DNA of 64,000 nt from assembly GCF_001551835.1 (NCBI RefSeq), contig NZ_LODL01000021.1, forward strand, positions 538,651 to 602,650, given 5' to 3'. The position numbers were made by a program, and so were the translations under genes. The notes beneath the pieces are model-generated. The model saw only the letters and a program-made list of their open reading frames with translations, was not told the origin of the DNA and made no database searches. Below, piece by piece: positions 29,699 through 38,545 of this stretch. Source of the DNA: Dechloromonas denitrificans (GTDB taxonomy: Bacteria > Pseudomonadota > Gammaproteobacteria > Burkholderiales > Rhodocyclaceae). Each line of letters opens with the position of its first letter. The first letter of the stretch is position 1.

Positions 29699-30171
29699 TG
29701 GATGAAATCGATCGTGCGCTGATCGTCGCCACCCAGGGGGGCCTGCCGCTGGTCTGCGAGCCTTACCATGCCATCGGCGAGCAGCTTGGCCTGCCGGACC
29801 AGGAGGTCATGCGCCGGCTGCAGGCGCTGGTCGACAGCGGCGTCATCCGCCGGATCGGTGCCGTGCCCAATCATTATGCGATCGGCTGGACGGCAAACGG
29901 CATGACCGTGTGGGATGTCGCCGATGAACTGGTCGATGCGCTGGGGGCGAAGATCGGGGCGCTGCCGTTTGTCACTCATTGCTACCGTCGACCGCGGGCC
30001 TTGCCGGCCTGGCCCTACAACCTGTTTGCCATGGTGCACGGCAGTTCGCGCGAGGAGTGCTCGGCCAAGGCCGGTGAAATCCGCAGTTTGCTCGGCGATG
30101 CCTGCCGGGCAAACGACATCCTCTATTCGACCAAAATCCTCAAGAAAACCGGCCTGCGCATCGGCGCCTGA
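29698..30171 (+). CDS. nirH: Siroheme decarboxylase subunit NirH
   Basis: A 157-residue AsnC/Lrp-like protein, MDEIDRALIVATQGGLPLVCEPYHAIGEQLG, with RRIGAVPNHYAIGWTANGM and HCYRRPRALPAWPYNLFAMVHG. The CYRRP motif groups it with the NirL/NirH half of the pair, complementing NirG. The ATG shares a base with the nirG stop. It is the last gene of this nir operon; its stop is 12 bases from the converging histidine kinase gene. Confidence 0.9.
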   Translation: MDEIDRALIVATQGGLPLVCEPYHAIGEQLGLPDQEVMRRLQALVDSGVIRRIGAVPNHYAIGWTANGMTVWDVADELVDALGAKIGALPFVTHCYRRPRALPAWPYNLFAMVHGSSREECSAKAGEIRSLLGDACRANDILYSTKILKKTGLRIGA

Positions 30172-30183
30172 GGCACTGGCCGT

Positions 30184-32922
30184 TCAGCGTGGCGACCTCA
30201 GCCATTTCAGTACACAAAGGAACAGTGCTTCGGGCTCGACCGGCTTGGCGATGAAATCGTTCATGCCCGCCTCGAAACAGCGGACCTTGTCTTCAATGAA
30301 GGCATTGGCCGTCATTGCGACAATCGGGGTGGTGCTGTGGCGGGGCATGGCGCGTATCTGTCGCGTCGCGTCCAGACCATCCAGGCGCGGCATCTGCATG
30401 TCCATCAGGATCAATTTGTAGTCGGTCTGACTGGCCCGTTCACAAGCCGCGATCCCGTCTTCGGCAAAGTCCACGAGCAGGCCGAGTTCGCCGAGCAGGG
30501 TCAGGGTAATCTCGCGATTGATCGGTTCGTCTTCGGCGAGCAGGATCCGGCTGCCGGCATGGTCATGCTTGAGAACAGCCTCCGCTTCGCTCAACAGAAT
30601 AGCTGGCCGCAATGGGCTGAAGGGGGCGCCTTTTTTCAGTCTTACGGTAAACCAGAACGAACTGCCGATTCCCGGCCGGCTCTCCGCCCCGGCATCGCCG
30701 CCCATCAACTGGGCCAGTTTGCGGGTGATGGCCAGGCCGAGACCGGTGCCGCCGTATTTGCGGGTCATCGTGTTGTCGGCCTGCTCGAAGGCGGCGAACA
30801 GGCGTTGCATGACATCCGCCGGAATGCCGATGCCGCTATCGGCGACCTCAAAGTGCAAGACGGCGCTGTCGGCGGTTTCGCTGAGCAGTTTTGCCCGCAG
30901 GCTGACGTAGCCGCTGTCGGTGAACTTGATGGCATTGGTGGCGTAGTTGAGCAGCGCCTGCTGTAGCCGTGTCGGGTCGCCGAGCAGGCAGTTCGGCAGG
31001 GCGGCCGCTTCGATGCTCAGCGTCAATTGCTTGGCCTGCGCCCGGTCATGCAGGATCGAGGCGACGTTTTCGAGCAGGGCCTCGACATTAAGCGGGACTT
31101 CCTCCAGCGAGAATTTGCCGGCTTCGATCTTCGACAGTTCAAGGATGGCATTGATGATGGCGAGCAAATGTTCGCTCGCCGCCTCCAACTTGCCCATGCG
31201 CTCCTGCTGTTCGGGGGAAAGACCGTTGCGTCGGATCAGGTGGGCCATGCCGGCAATGGCGTTCAGCGGGGTGCGGATTTCATGCGACATATTGGCCAGG
31301 AAGGCGCTCTTCGCGATATTGGCTGTCTCGGCCGCCTCCTTGGCCTTGACCAGTTCGGCCGTGCGCTCGGCGACGACATCCTCGAGATGATGGCGGTGCC
31401 GGTCCAGTTCGATTTCCCCGCGCTTGCGTTCGCTGATGTCGATGTCGATGCAATACATTTCCGGTTCGCCACGGCTGCCGTGCAACATGACATGGCTGGA
31501 AAAGACCTCGACCGGGCTGCCGTCGGCACGGCGCAGGGTCAATTCGCCGGCCGGAATCGGTGGACCGCCGGCCACCCAGGCCGAGGTTTGGCGAATGACG
31601 CCGTCCCGCATGGCGTCGGGAATGATCAGGTCTTCCAGCAGGGCGCCCAGTGCTTCCTCCCGGCTGTAGCCGTAGAGTGTTTCGCTGGCCTTGTTCCAGA
31701 AAATGACACGCCGGTTGCGGTCGTAGCCCTGCACCGAGATCGACGGGACCTGTTCGAAAATGGCCCGGAATCGTTCCTCGCTCTCGCGCAGTATGCGTTC
31801 CTGCTGCAGTTCCTCGGTGATGTCGAGGCTCAGGCTGACCAGCGCGACGGGGTGCCCTTGCTCGTTGCATTTCACCGCCTTGATGACACGCAGATCGTGA
31901 ATCTGGCCGTCGCTGAAAGGCAGTCGCTGCTGCGTGACGCTGATTTCCCGATCGGCCAGTGCCTTGCGGTCGGCGGCCAGGCACTGCTCACGAAAGGCCG
32001 GCGGGATCAGCTCGGTGTAATGCGCTGCGGCGAGAAAGCGGCTTTCGGCTATCCCCATCGCCTGGCAGAAGGCCTTGTTGACGAAAGACAGCTTGCCGTT
32101 CGCATCCTGCAGCCAGATGCCGATCGGGGCCGCGTCGAGAATCAGTTGGAGCGTTTGCCGCTCGCGGCGCAAGGCCTGTTCGACCTGTATCTTGTCGGTA
32201 ATGTCGCGCGCAATGCCGAACAGGCCGATGATTTCGCCGCTGGCATCCTTGATCGGGTATTTTCGGTTGTCGACCCAGCCCTTGCGGCCATCGTTGCCCA
32301 GGGTTTCCTGAATTTCATGTGCGACCGCGGCGCCAGCGAAAACCTGCTTTTCCAGCCGGTAGTAGTGATCGGCAAACTCTTCCGGGAAAATATCGTAATC
32401 GGTCTGGCCGAGCAGGTCGGTCCAGTGTTCGCTGGGCGCGGTGATCGCCACCAGGGTTTGGCTGGCACCGGTCATCACATGGTTGCGGTCTTTGAAGTAG
32501 ATGTAATCGTCGGTGATTTCCATCATGGCGCGGAAGTTGGCCATCATGTCCTGCGCACCAAGTGGCCGGGCCAGGCTTTTTGCGTCCTGCAGCAACAGAT
32601 CAAGGGTGGGGGCGGGGTGTTTGCTGGCGCCGTCCTTTTGATAGTGCGCCTTGAGGCAGCGGATGCGGCCATCGGCATGGCGGAGCCGGATGTTGACGGT
32701 GCCGGCGGTGTCGTGGACTTCCCGGGAAAACAGGTGCTCGGCGATATCGAGATCGTCCGGGTGGATCAGTGTCGGCAGGGTGATGCCGGATGCGAGAAAA
32801 TCATCAGCACGATAGCCGAGCAAAGCCTCCATACCGTCGCTGACCGACAGTACCGGCAAGTCGTCCCGCAGCACCATCCTGATCCGTGCTTCCAGGACAG
32901 GGCGGCCATCCGTCTTGATCAT
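30184..32922 (-). CDS. Hybrid PAS histidine kinase with receiver domain
   Basis: A 912-residue soluble-looking sensor kinase. I see four PAS-like modules: about residues 10-105; 130-260 (DYIYFKDRNHVMTGASQTL); 265-380 (ILDAAPIGIWLQDANGKLSF); and 390-510 (VIFWNKASETLYGYSREE). Then come HisKA (FLANMSHEIRTPLNAIAGM), HATPase (LLNYATNAIKF, GGTGLGLAITRKLAQLMGG) and a C-terminal receiver (RILLAEDEPINREI, LMDMQMPRLDG). No membrane segment is obvious. I chose ATG 32922, preceded by GGGGA. It has no adjacent response regulator and converges on nirH; the signal is unknown. Confidence 0.88.
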   Translation of the reverse strand: MIKTDGRPVLEARIRMVLRDDLPVLSVSDGMEALLGYRADDFLASGITLPTLIHPDDLDIAEHLFSREVHDTAGTVNIRLRHADGRIRCLKAHYQKDGASKHPAPTLDLLLQDAKSLARPLGAQDMMANFRAMMEITDDYIYFKDRNHVMTGASQTLVAITAPSEHWTDLLGQTDYDIFPEEFADHYYRLEKQVFAGAAVAHEIQETLGNDGRKGWVDNRKYPIKDASGEIIGLFGIARDITDKIQVEQALRRERQTLQLILDAAPIGIWLQDANGKLSFVNKAFCQAMGIAESRFLAAAHYTELIPPAFREQCLAADRKALADREISVTQQRLPFSDGQIHDLRVIKAVKCNEQGHPVALVSLSLDITEELQQERILRESEERFRAIFEQVPSISVQGYDRNRRVIFWNKASETLYGYSREEALGALLEDLIIPDAMRDGVIRQTSAWVAGGPPIPAGELTLRRADGSPVEVFSSHVMLHGSRGEPEMYCIDIDISERKRGEIELDRHRHHLEDVVAERTAELVKAKEAAETANIAKSAFLANMSHEIRTPLNAIAGMAHLIRRNGLSPEQQERMGKLEAASEHLLAIINAILELSKIEAGKFSLEEVPLNVEALLENVASILHDRAQAKQLTLSIEAAALPNCLLGDPTRLQQALLNYATNAIKFTDSGYVSLRAKLLSETADSAVLHFEVADSGIGIPADVMQRLFAAFEQADNTMTRKYGGTGLGLAITRKLAQLMGGDAGAESRPGIGSSFWFTVRLKKGAPFSPLRPAILLSEAEAVLKHDHAGSRILLAEDEPINREITLTLLGELGLLVDFAEDGIAACERASQTDYKLILMDMQMPRLDGLDATRQIRAMPRHSTTPIVAMTANAFIEDKVRCFEAGMNDFIAKPVEPEALFLCVLKWLRSPR

Positions 32923-33040
32923 CGTTATTCCCCGGCAAGCTGACACATTTCAATGTCATCAGACTCAAGCGATTGCCAACGGTTCAAGCATAACGCCGGG
33001 GCGTGTGTTTGTGGGTGACCGTGGGGCGGAATCTGCCCAG

Positions 33041-33068
33041 AAAAAAGCCCGGCATCGGCCGGGCTTTT
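33041..33068 (-). terminator. Terminator of the cyanophycin operon
   Basis: AAAAAAGCCCGGC-ATCG-GCCGGGCTTTT, just after the cphA stop. Read on the minus strand it ends in TTTTTTC. Confidence 0.9.
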
Positions 33069-33089
33069 ACGGGGCACGAAGTCTCGCGT

Positions 33090-35663
33090 TTAGCCAGCTT
33101 CGGCGATGCGTCCGGCAATATGGGCCAGCGCCTCTTCCACCTGGTCGATCAGGATCAGGCAGAGGTCGCCCGGTTGCAGACGGGCCAGCGCAGCGTCGAT
33201 GGCGATGAATTCACCGGTGATCGCATCGATCTGCTTGGTGCGGCTGGCGTTGGCCAGGCCTTCGCGGAGCAGGGCGATGACTTCGCCGTCTTCCCGGCCA
33301 CGCTGGCAGGCATCCTGGTAGAGGATGACGTCGTCGAAAGCCTCGCCGAGGATCTCGGTCTGCTGGCGAATATCGTCATCGCGCCGGTCGCCGGCACCGC
33401 TGATGACAACCGAGCGGCGCACGGCCGGCATATTGTTGATGCCTCCGACCAGCGCCTGGATGGCGTCCGGGTTGTGGCCGTAATCGGCGATCAGCGTCGC
33501 CCCCTTGTAGTCAAAGACATTGAAGCGGCCGGGGGCGGTCGCTGCGTCGCTGACGAAATTGGCCAGGGCGCGTTCGATGATTTCCCAGTCGTAGCCGAGA
33601 GCCCAGCCGGTGGCGGTGGCTGCCATCGCATTCTCGACCTGGAAGCCGATCGTGCCGTTGCGGGTCAGCGGCACATTGGCCAGCGGAATACGGTGCTTCT
33701 TGCGGCCTTCGCTGCAGATGATGGCATCGCGCTCGACATAGACGACGCGCTTGCCCTGGGCGCGGTGGGTGGCCAGCACCGGGTTGGCCCGGTCGCGGGC
33801 GAAGAAGATGATCTCGCCCTGGCAGTGATGGGCCATCGCCGCGACTACCGGGTCGGCTGCATTGAGCACGGCGGTGCCGTTCGGCGCGACGTTTTCGACG
33901 ATGACGCGCTTGACCACGGCCAGTTCGTCGACCGTCGTGATGTAGTTGAGGCCGAGGTGGTCGCCGATGCCGATGTTGGTAATCACCGCGACGTCGCACA
34001 TGTCGAAACCGAGACCTTCGCGCAGGACGCCGCCGCGCGCCGTTTCGAAAACCGCGGCATCGACGTCCGGGTGCATCAGCACGTTGCGGGCGCTACGCGG
34101 GCCGGAACAGTCGCCGTCGTCGGTGCGCCGGCCTTCGATATAGACGCCGTCGGTGCTGGTCATGCCGACGCGCAGGCCATTGCTTTCAAAGATGCGGCCG
34201 ATCAGGCGGCTGGTCGTCGTTTTGCCATTGGTGCCGGCGATGGCGACGACCGGGATGCGGGCATTGTCGCCGTCCGGGAACATCATGCCGACGATGGCTT
34301 CGCCGACCGGCCGGCCCTTGCCGAAGGAGGGATCGAGATGCATACGCAGGCCGGGCGCGGCGTTGCATTCGACGATGCCGCCGCCTTGCTCTTCGAGCGG
34401 CTTGAGCATCGTGTCGCAGACGACGTCGATGCCGCAGATGTCGAGACCGACGGTCTGCGCAGCGGCGACGGCGGCCGCCGCCAGTTCCGGGTGGACGTCG
34501 TCGGTGACGTCGGTGGCGGTGCCGCCGGTGGACAGGTTGGCATTGTTGCGCAGCACGACGCGGACGCCGCGTTGCGGTACGGTGTCGGCGCTGTAACCCT
34601 GTTCGGCGAGGCGGGCGAGGGCGATTTCGTCGAAGCGGATCTTGGTCAGCGACGTGGCGTGGCCGTCGGAGCGACGCGGGTCGCTATTGACGATGTCCAC
34701 CAGTTCGCGAATGGTGTGCGTGCCGTCGCCGATGACCAGCGGCGGGTCACGCCGGGCGGCGGCGATCAGCTTGTCGCCAATGACCAACAGGCGCCAGTCG
34801 TGGCCGGGCAGGAATTTCTCGACCATGATGTCGTCGCGGAACTCGATGGCGACGCGGTAGGCGCGGCGGACCTGTTCCTCGCTCGTCAGATTGACCGAAA
34901 TGCCCTTGCCCTGATTGCCGTCCTGCGGCTTGACGACGACCGGCAGGCCGACCTCCTGGGCGGCCACCCAGGCATCGTCCTCGTCCTCGACCGGGCGGCC
35001 GTAGGGCACGGCGACACCGGCGGCGTGCAGCAGCTTCTTGGTCAGTTCCTTGTCCTGGGCGATCGATTCGCCGATGGCGCTGGTCAGGCTGGTTTCGGCG
35101 GCCTGGATGCGCTTCTGCTTGCTGCCCCAGCCGAACTGGACCAGGCTGCCCTGGGTCAGGCGGCGATACGGAATGCCGCGGGCGACGGCGGCCGAAACGA
35201 TAGCGCCGGTCGACGGGCCAAGGCGGATGTCTTCGTCGAGGTCGCGCAGTTCCTTCAGCGTCCCTTCGAGATCGAAGGGGGTATCGTTCAGTGCGGCCTG
35301 ACACAGTTGCTCGGCACGTTCGAAGGCGAGACGACCGACATCTTCTTCGGTGTACTCGACGATGACCTGATAAACGCCCTGGTCGACGGTCTGTGCCGTC
35401 CGGCTGAAGGTCACCGGGCAGCCGGCCTGGGCCTGCAGGCCGAGAGCGGCGAATTCAAGGGCGTGGGCCATCGAGACGGTGTCGAGGTGGTCGGAGGGAA
35501 TCAGGTCGCCCAGTTCCGGGAAGCGCTCGCGCAGGCGGGCTTCGAAGTTAGGCAGGTCTGAAATGGCGACCTCGCCACCTTCACAGGTGACGATGGCCTG
35601 AATGGCGGTATGCCGGCTCCACAGGTTGGGGCCGCGCAGGGCGCGAATGCGGGAAACGTCCAT
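33090..35663 (-). CDS. cphA: Cyanophycin synthetase
   Basis: An 857-residue enzyme that builds the storage polymer multi-L-arginyl-poly-L-aspartate from Asp, Arg and ATP. It has an N-terminal domain (MDVSRIRALRGPNLWSRHTA), an ATP-grasp domain (VVVKPQDGNQGKGISVNL) and a Mur-ligase-like domain with intact P-loop GTNGKTTT at about 477-484. The Mur C-terminal part includes ATAPGRFNVFDYKGATLIAD and GAGDRRDDDIRQQ. All three catalytic modules look complete. It is the last gene of the minus-strand cyanophycin run, 15 bases after cphA', and is followed by a terminator. Confidence 0.95.
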   Translation of the reverse strand: MDVSRIRALRGPNLWSRHTAIQAIVTCEGGEVAISDLPNFEARLRERFPELGDLIPSDHLDTVSMAHALEFAALGLQAQAGCPVTFSRTAQTVDQGVYQVIVEYTEEDVGRLAFERAEQLCQAALNDTPFDLEGTLKELRDLDEDIRLGPSTGAIVSAAVARGIPYRRLTQGSLVQFGWGSKQKRIQAAETSLTSAIGESIAQDKELTKKLLHAAGVAVPYGRPVEDEDDAWVAAQEVGLPVVVKPQDGNQGKGISVNLTSEEQVRRAYRVAIEFRDDIMVEKFLPGHDWRLLVIGDKLIAAARRDPPLVIGDGTHTIRELVDIVNSDPRRSDGHATSLTKIRFDEIALARLAEQGYSADTVPQRGVRVVLRNNANLSTGGTATDVTDDVHPELAAAAVAAAQTVGLDICGIDVVCDTMLKPLEEQGGGIVECNAAPGLRMHLDPSFGKGRPVGEAIVGMMFPDGDNARIPVVAIAGTNGKTTTSRLIGRIFESNGLRVGMTSTDGVYIEGRRTDDGDCSGPRSARNVLMHPDVDAAVFETARGGVLREGLGFDMCDVAVITNIGIGDHLGLNYITTVDELAVVKRVIVENVAPNGTAVLNAADPVVAAMAHHCQGEIIFFARDRANPVLATHRAQGKRVVYVERDAIICSEGRKKHRIPLANVPLTRNGTIGFQVENAMAATATGWALGYDWEIIERALANFVSDAATAPGRFNVFDYKGATLIADYGHNPDAIQALVGGINNMPAVRRSVVISGAGDRRDDDIRQQTEILGEAFDDVILYQDACQRGREDGEVIALLREGLANASRTKQIDAITGEFIAIDAALARLQPGDLCLILIDQVEEALAHIAGRIAEAG

Positions 35664-35678
35664 GACGCTTGTTCCTCG

Positions 35679-37934
35679 TTATTTCCGGGCGGTAGCCGGC
35701 TTCTTTGCGGGTTGTGACTTCTTGGCGAGCTGCGGCAGCAGGGCAGCGGGGTCGGCCAGTTCGAGGCCGAAGGTCTTCATCCCCGTTGTCAGCACTTCCT
35801 TGCTCAGGCCCATGGCCCAGCCTGCAGCAATGCTGGCCAGTACGTTGGCAATATTTTTCGCTTGCTTGGCCTTGCCGATGTAGGGCGCATCGACCAGTCG
35901 GCTGAGGCGGATTTCATCGTTGCCGGCACGCAGCACAACCCGCTTGTCGACCACCGTGACGCCGCGCTTGCCGGCGGCCAGGTGAGTGGCCAGAGTCGGA
36001 TTGGCCGGATCGACGGCGAAGAAAATGACTTCGCCGTCGCACAGTTCGGCAAAGTCGGCGACCAGTTCGTCTTCGGCATTGAGCACGGCGTGGCCAGTGG
36101 GCAGCACGACATCGACTTGCGTCCGGTAGATGGAACGCGGTGTCGTGTAGTACTCGCCGCCGGTCGGCTGGACGTCCCAGCGTGACAGGCCTTCGTCGTC
36201 CGGCGCGATGTTGGTGACGATGCCGACCGAGCAGCGGTCGTAGGCCAGGCCTTCGCCGAGGATGACGGGGGCGCCGTTCTCGATCACCGCGGCCTGGACC
36301 GAGCGATTGAGCAGCAGGCGACGGCCGCCTTCCCAGTTGGCGGCGGAGGTTTTCTGGACGTGCCGGCGGCCGAGATAGATGCCGTCCTTGCAGGCCAGAC
36401 CGGCATGCTGCCCGGAGAGATAGATCAGGTGGGCGACCATCTTGGCAACTGCATTCCGGCCGTGCGTACCGCTGACGCCAACCAGCGGCACGCGGCCACT
36501 CGGGCCGTCGCCGAACAGGTTGTTGACGATGGCCTGGCCGACCGGGCGCGGCTTGCCGATCCCCGGCTTGATGTGCATCAGCAGGCTGGGGCCGGCATTG
36601 ACCTCGACGATGGCACCGCCCTGCGGTCCCAGCGGCTTGGAGATATCCTGGCAGACCAGGTCGATGCCGGCGATGTCGAGGCCGACGACGCGGGCGGCCA
36701 GTGCGGCAACCTGGGCGGTGTCGGGATGGACTTCGTCGGTGCAGTCGAAGGCGTGGTTGGCGTTGCGCTGGATCAGCACTTCGCGCTCCTTGGCCGGCAC
36801 GCTGTCGGCATTCAGGCCCAGGCGTTCGAGCTCGATCTTGGCGGCGGTGTCGATGCGGATGATCGACAGCGGGTGCAATTCGGTGGTGCCGCGCCGGGGG
36901 TCGATATTGACCTGGCTGTCGATCAGTTGCTGCACCGTCGACTTGCCGTCGCCGATGACGGTGATCAGGTCGCTGCGATTGGCGGCAACCAGCTTGCCGC
37001 CAACCACCAGCAGGCGGTGTTCGATGCCCTGGATGGAACGTTCGACGAGCACGCCGGAGCCTTCCTCGACGGCGATGGCGTAGGCCTTGGCGACTTCTTC
37101 CTTGGTCGTCAGGTCGATGAAGACGCCACGGCCGTGGTTGCCGTCGGTCGGCTTGACGACGACCGGCACGCCGATGTCCTCAGCCGCATCCCAGGCGTCG
37201 TCGGCATTGTCGACTTCGCGCCCTTCCGGCACCGGGACGCCGACCGAGGAAATCAGCTCCTTGGTCAGGTCCTTGTCGCGCGAAATGGTTTCGGCGATGG
37301 CGCTGGTCTGGTCGGTTTCGGCTGTCCAGATGCGGCGCATGGCGGCGCCGTAGCCGAGCTGGACGAGGTTGCCGTCGTCGAGCAGGCGGATGTGCGGAAT
37401 GCCGCGCGCTTCGGCGGCATTGACGATGGCGGCGGTGGACGGGCCGAGGTACTTGCGATCCACCCGGCGGCGCAGGGTGTCGATGGTGTCGGCCATGTCG
37501 AAAGGCTTGTCTTCGACGGCGGCGAGGATCAGTTCGATACCCTTGTCGAGCGCCAGACGGGTGATGTCGTCCTGCCAGTTGCTGATCGCCAGCTTGTAGA
37601 CGCCGCGTGTCGTTGTTTCGCGGGTGCGGCCGAAACCGTCGGGCAGGCCGCCCAGGGTCATCAGTTCGAGGGCGACGTGTTCGAGGACGTGGCCGAGCCA
37701 GGTACCTTCGTCGAGGCGGCGCAGGAAGCCGCCGTGTTCGCCGTAGTTGCAGCGGTGTTCGACCAGCGACGGCAGCCAGGCTTTCAGGCGGTCGACGAAG
37801 CCGGGCAGCTTGTTGCTGGGGTAGTCCTCGAATTCGCCGATGTCGATCCAGGCTTCGATGGCTGGCGGGTAGGTCCAGATGCTCGGGCCACGCAGGGAAA
37901 TGATGTCCCGAATGATGATGTCTTTTTTCTTCAT
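35679..37934 (-). CDS. cphA': Second, shorter cyanophycin synthetase-like protein
   Basis: A 751-residue paralogue of CphA. The N-terminal and ATP-grasp domains look intact (LRGPSIWTYPPAIEAWIDIGEF, VVVKPTDGNHGRGVFIDL). In the Mur-like domain the P-loop reads GTHGRNAVAK at about 489-498, where GTNGKTTT is expected; the key lysine is arginine and the threonine is asparagine. The Mur C-terminal domain is missing or cut short, and the end is a basic tail (KKSQPAKKPATARK). It may add only one of the two amino acids or use dipeptides. Paired full and short synthetases are known in betaproteobacteria. Confidence 0.9.
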   Translation of the reverse strand: MKKKDIIIRDIISLRGPSIWTYPPAIEAWIDIGEFEDYPSNKLPGFVDRLKAWLPSLVEHRCNYGEHGGFLRRLDEGTWLGHVLEHVALELMTLGGLPDGFGRTRETTTRGVYKLAISNWQDDITRLALDKGIELILAAVEDKPFDMADTIDTLRRRVDRKYLGPSTAAIVNAAEARGIPHIRLLDDGNLVQLGYGAAMRRIWTAETDQTSAIAETISRDKDLTKELISSVGVPVPEGREVDNADDAWDAAEDIGVPVVVKPTDGNHGRGVFIDLTTKEEVAKAYAIAVEEGSGVLVERSIQGIEHRLLVVGGKLVAANRSDLITVIGDGKSTVQQLIDSQVNIDPRRGTTELHPLSIIRIDTAAKIELERLGLNADSVPAKEREVLIQRNANHAFDCTDEVHPDTAQVAALAARVVGLDIAGIDLVCQDISKPLGPQGGAIVEVNAGPSLLMHIKPGIGKPRPVGQAIVNNLFGDGPSGRVPLVGVSGTHGRNAVAKMVAHLIYLSGQHAGLACKDGIYLGRRHVQKTSAANWEGGRRLLLNRSVQAAVIENGAPVILGEGLAYDRCSVGIVTNIAPDDEGLSRWDVQPTGGEYYTTPRSIYRTQVDVVLPTGHAVLNAEDELVADFAELCDGEVIFFAVDPANPTLATHLAAGKRGVTVVDKRVVLRAGNDEIRLSRLVDAPYIGKAKQAKNIANVLASIAAGWAMGLSKEVLTTGMKTFGLELADPAALLPQLAKKSQPAKKPATARK

Positions 37935-38071
37935 GCTCGTTTCGCCCAGCTCCGTTCCGCTGTCAGAAATTGTTATGGGGCAGCTGGTAATTATTAACGC
38001 TTTCGTCGCGTCGTGGATTACCGATGACGAAAAATTGTCACCATTTGCTACAGGGTGTTACAGGCCGGGCT

Positions 38072-38542
38072 TCACAGGAAGCGGTCGAGCAGTTTGCGGC
38101 TCTGGCGGTCGAGTTGCGTCAGGTCGCGGACCAGAAACTGGATGCCGTGGCTGTCGGCGATCAGCAGGCGGGTCTGCGACAGGCGGCGGATATCCTCTTC
38201 GCCTTTCAGCACCAGCTCGGTCTGGCCGCGATTGGTGACCAGTTGCCAGGTGCTCGGGCAGGCGAAGCTGGAAACTTCAGTGATCTGTTCGATTTCCGGG
38301 ACGAACTCGCGGCTGGCCAGTTCCTCCTCGATCAGGCGGCCGATGGCCGGGGGCAGGTCGGCAATGCGATCGACCCAGCCGACTTCGTGGCCTTCGTAAT
38401 TGACCAGCGATAGCCCTTCGTCGGGGGCGGCGATGGGAAAGGCGCGGACCGGGGTGACGCCTTCATGGCGCTCGCCGTTTTCGGTGGTCAGGACCAGTCG
38501 ACCGTAGCTGTCGCTGTGCAGTTGGAAATTGACGTTCGACAT
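38072..38542 (-). CDS. DUF1854 protein associated with cyanophycin genes
   Basis: A 156-residue soluble protein, MSNVNFQLHSDSYGRLVLTTENG, with FPIAAPDEGLSLVNYEGHEVGWVDRI and CPSTWQLVTNRGQTELVLKGEEDIRRL. I recognise the DUF1854 family, which accompanies cyanophycin synthetase and an ABC exporter in many betaproteobacteria. Its function is unknown. The predicted fold is mostly beta with an acidic patch. Its ATG follows the ABC exporter stop after three bases, so the two are translated together. A 137-base gap then separates it from cphA'. Confidence 0.82.
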   Translation of the reverse strand: MSNVNFQLHSDSYGRLVLTTENGERHEGVTPVRAFPIAAPDEGLSLVNYEGHEVGWVDRIADLPPAIGRLIEEELASREFVPEIEQITEVSSFACPSTWQLVTNRGQTELVLKGEEDIRRLSQTRLLIADSHGIQFLVRDLTQLDRQSRKLLDRFL

Positions 38543-38545
38543 GGT

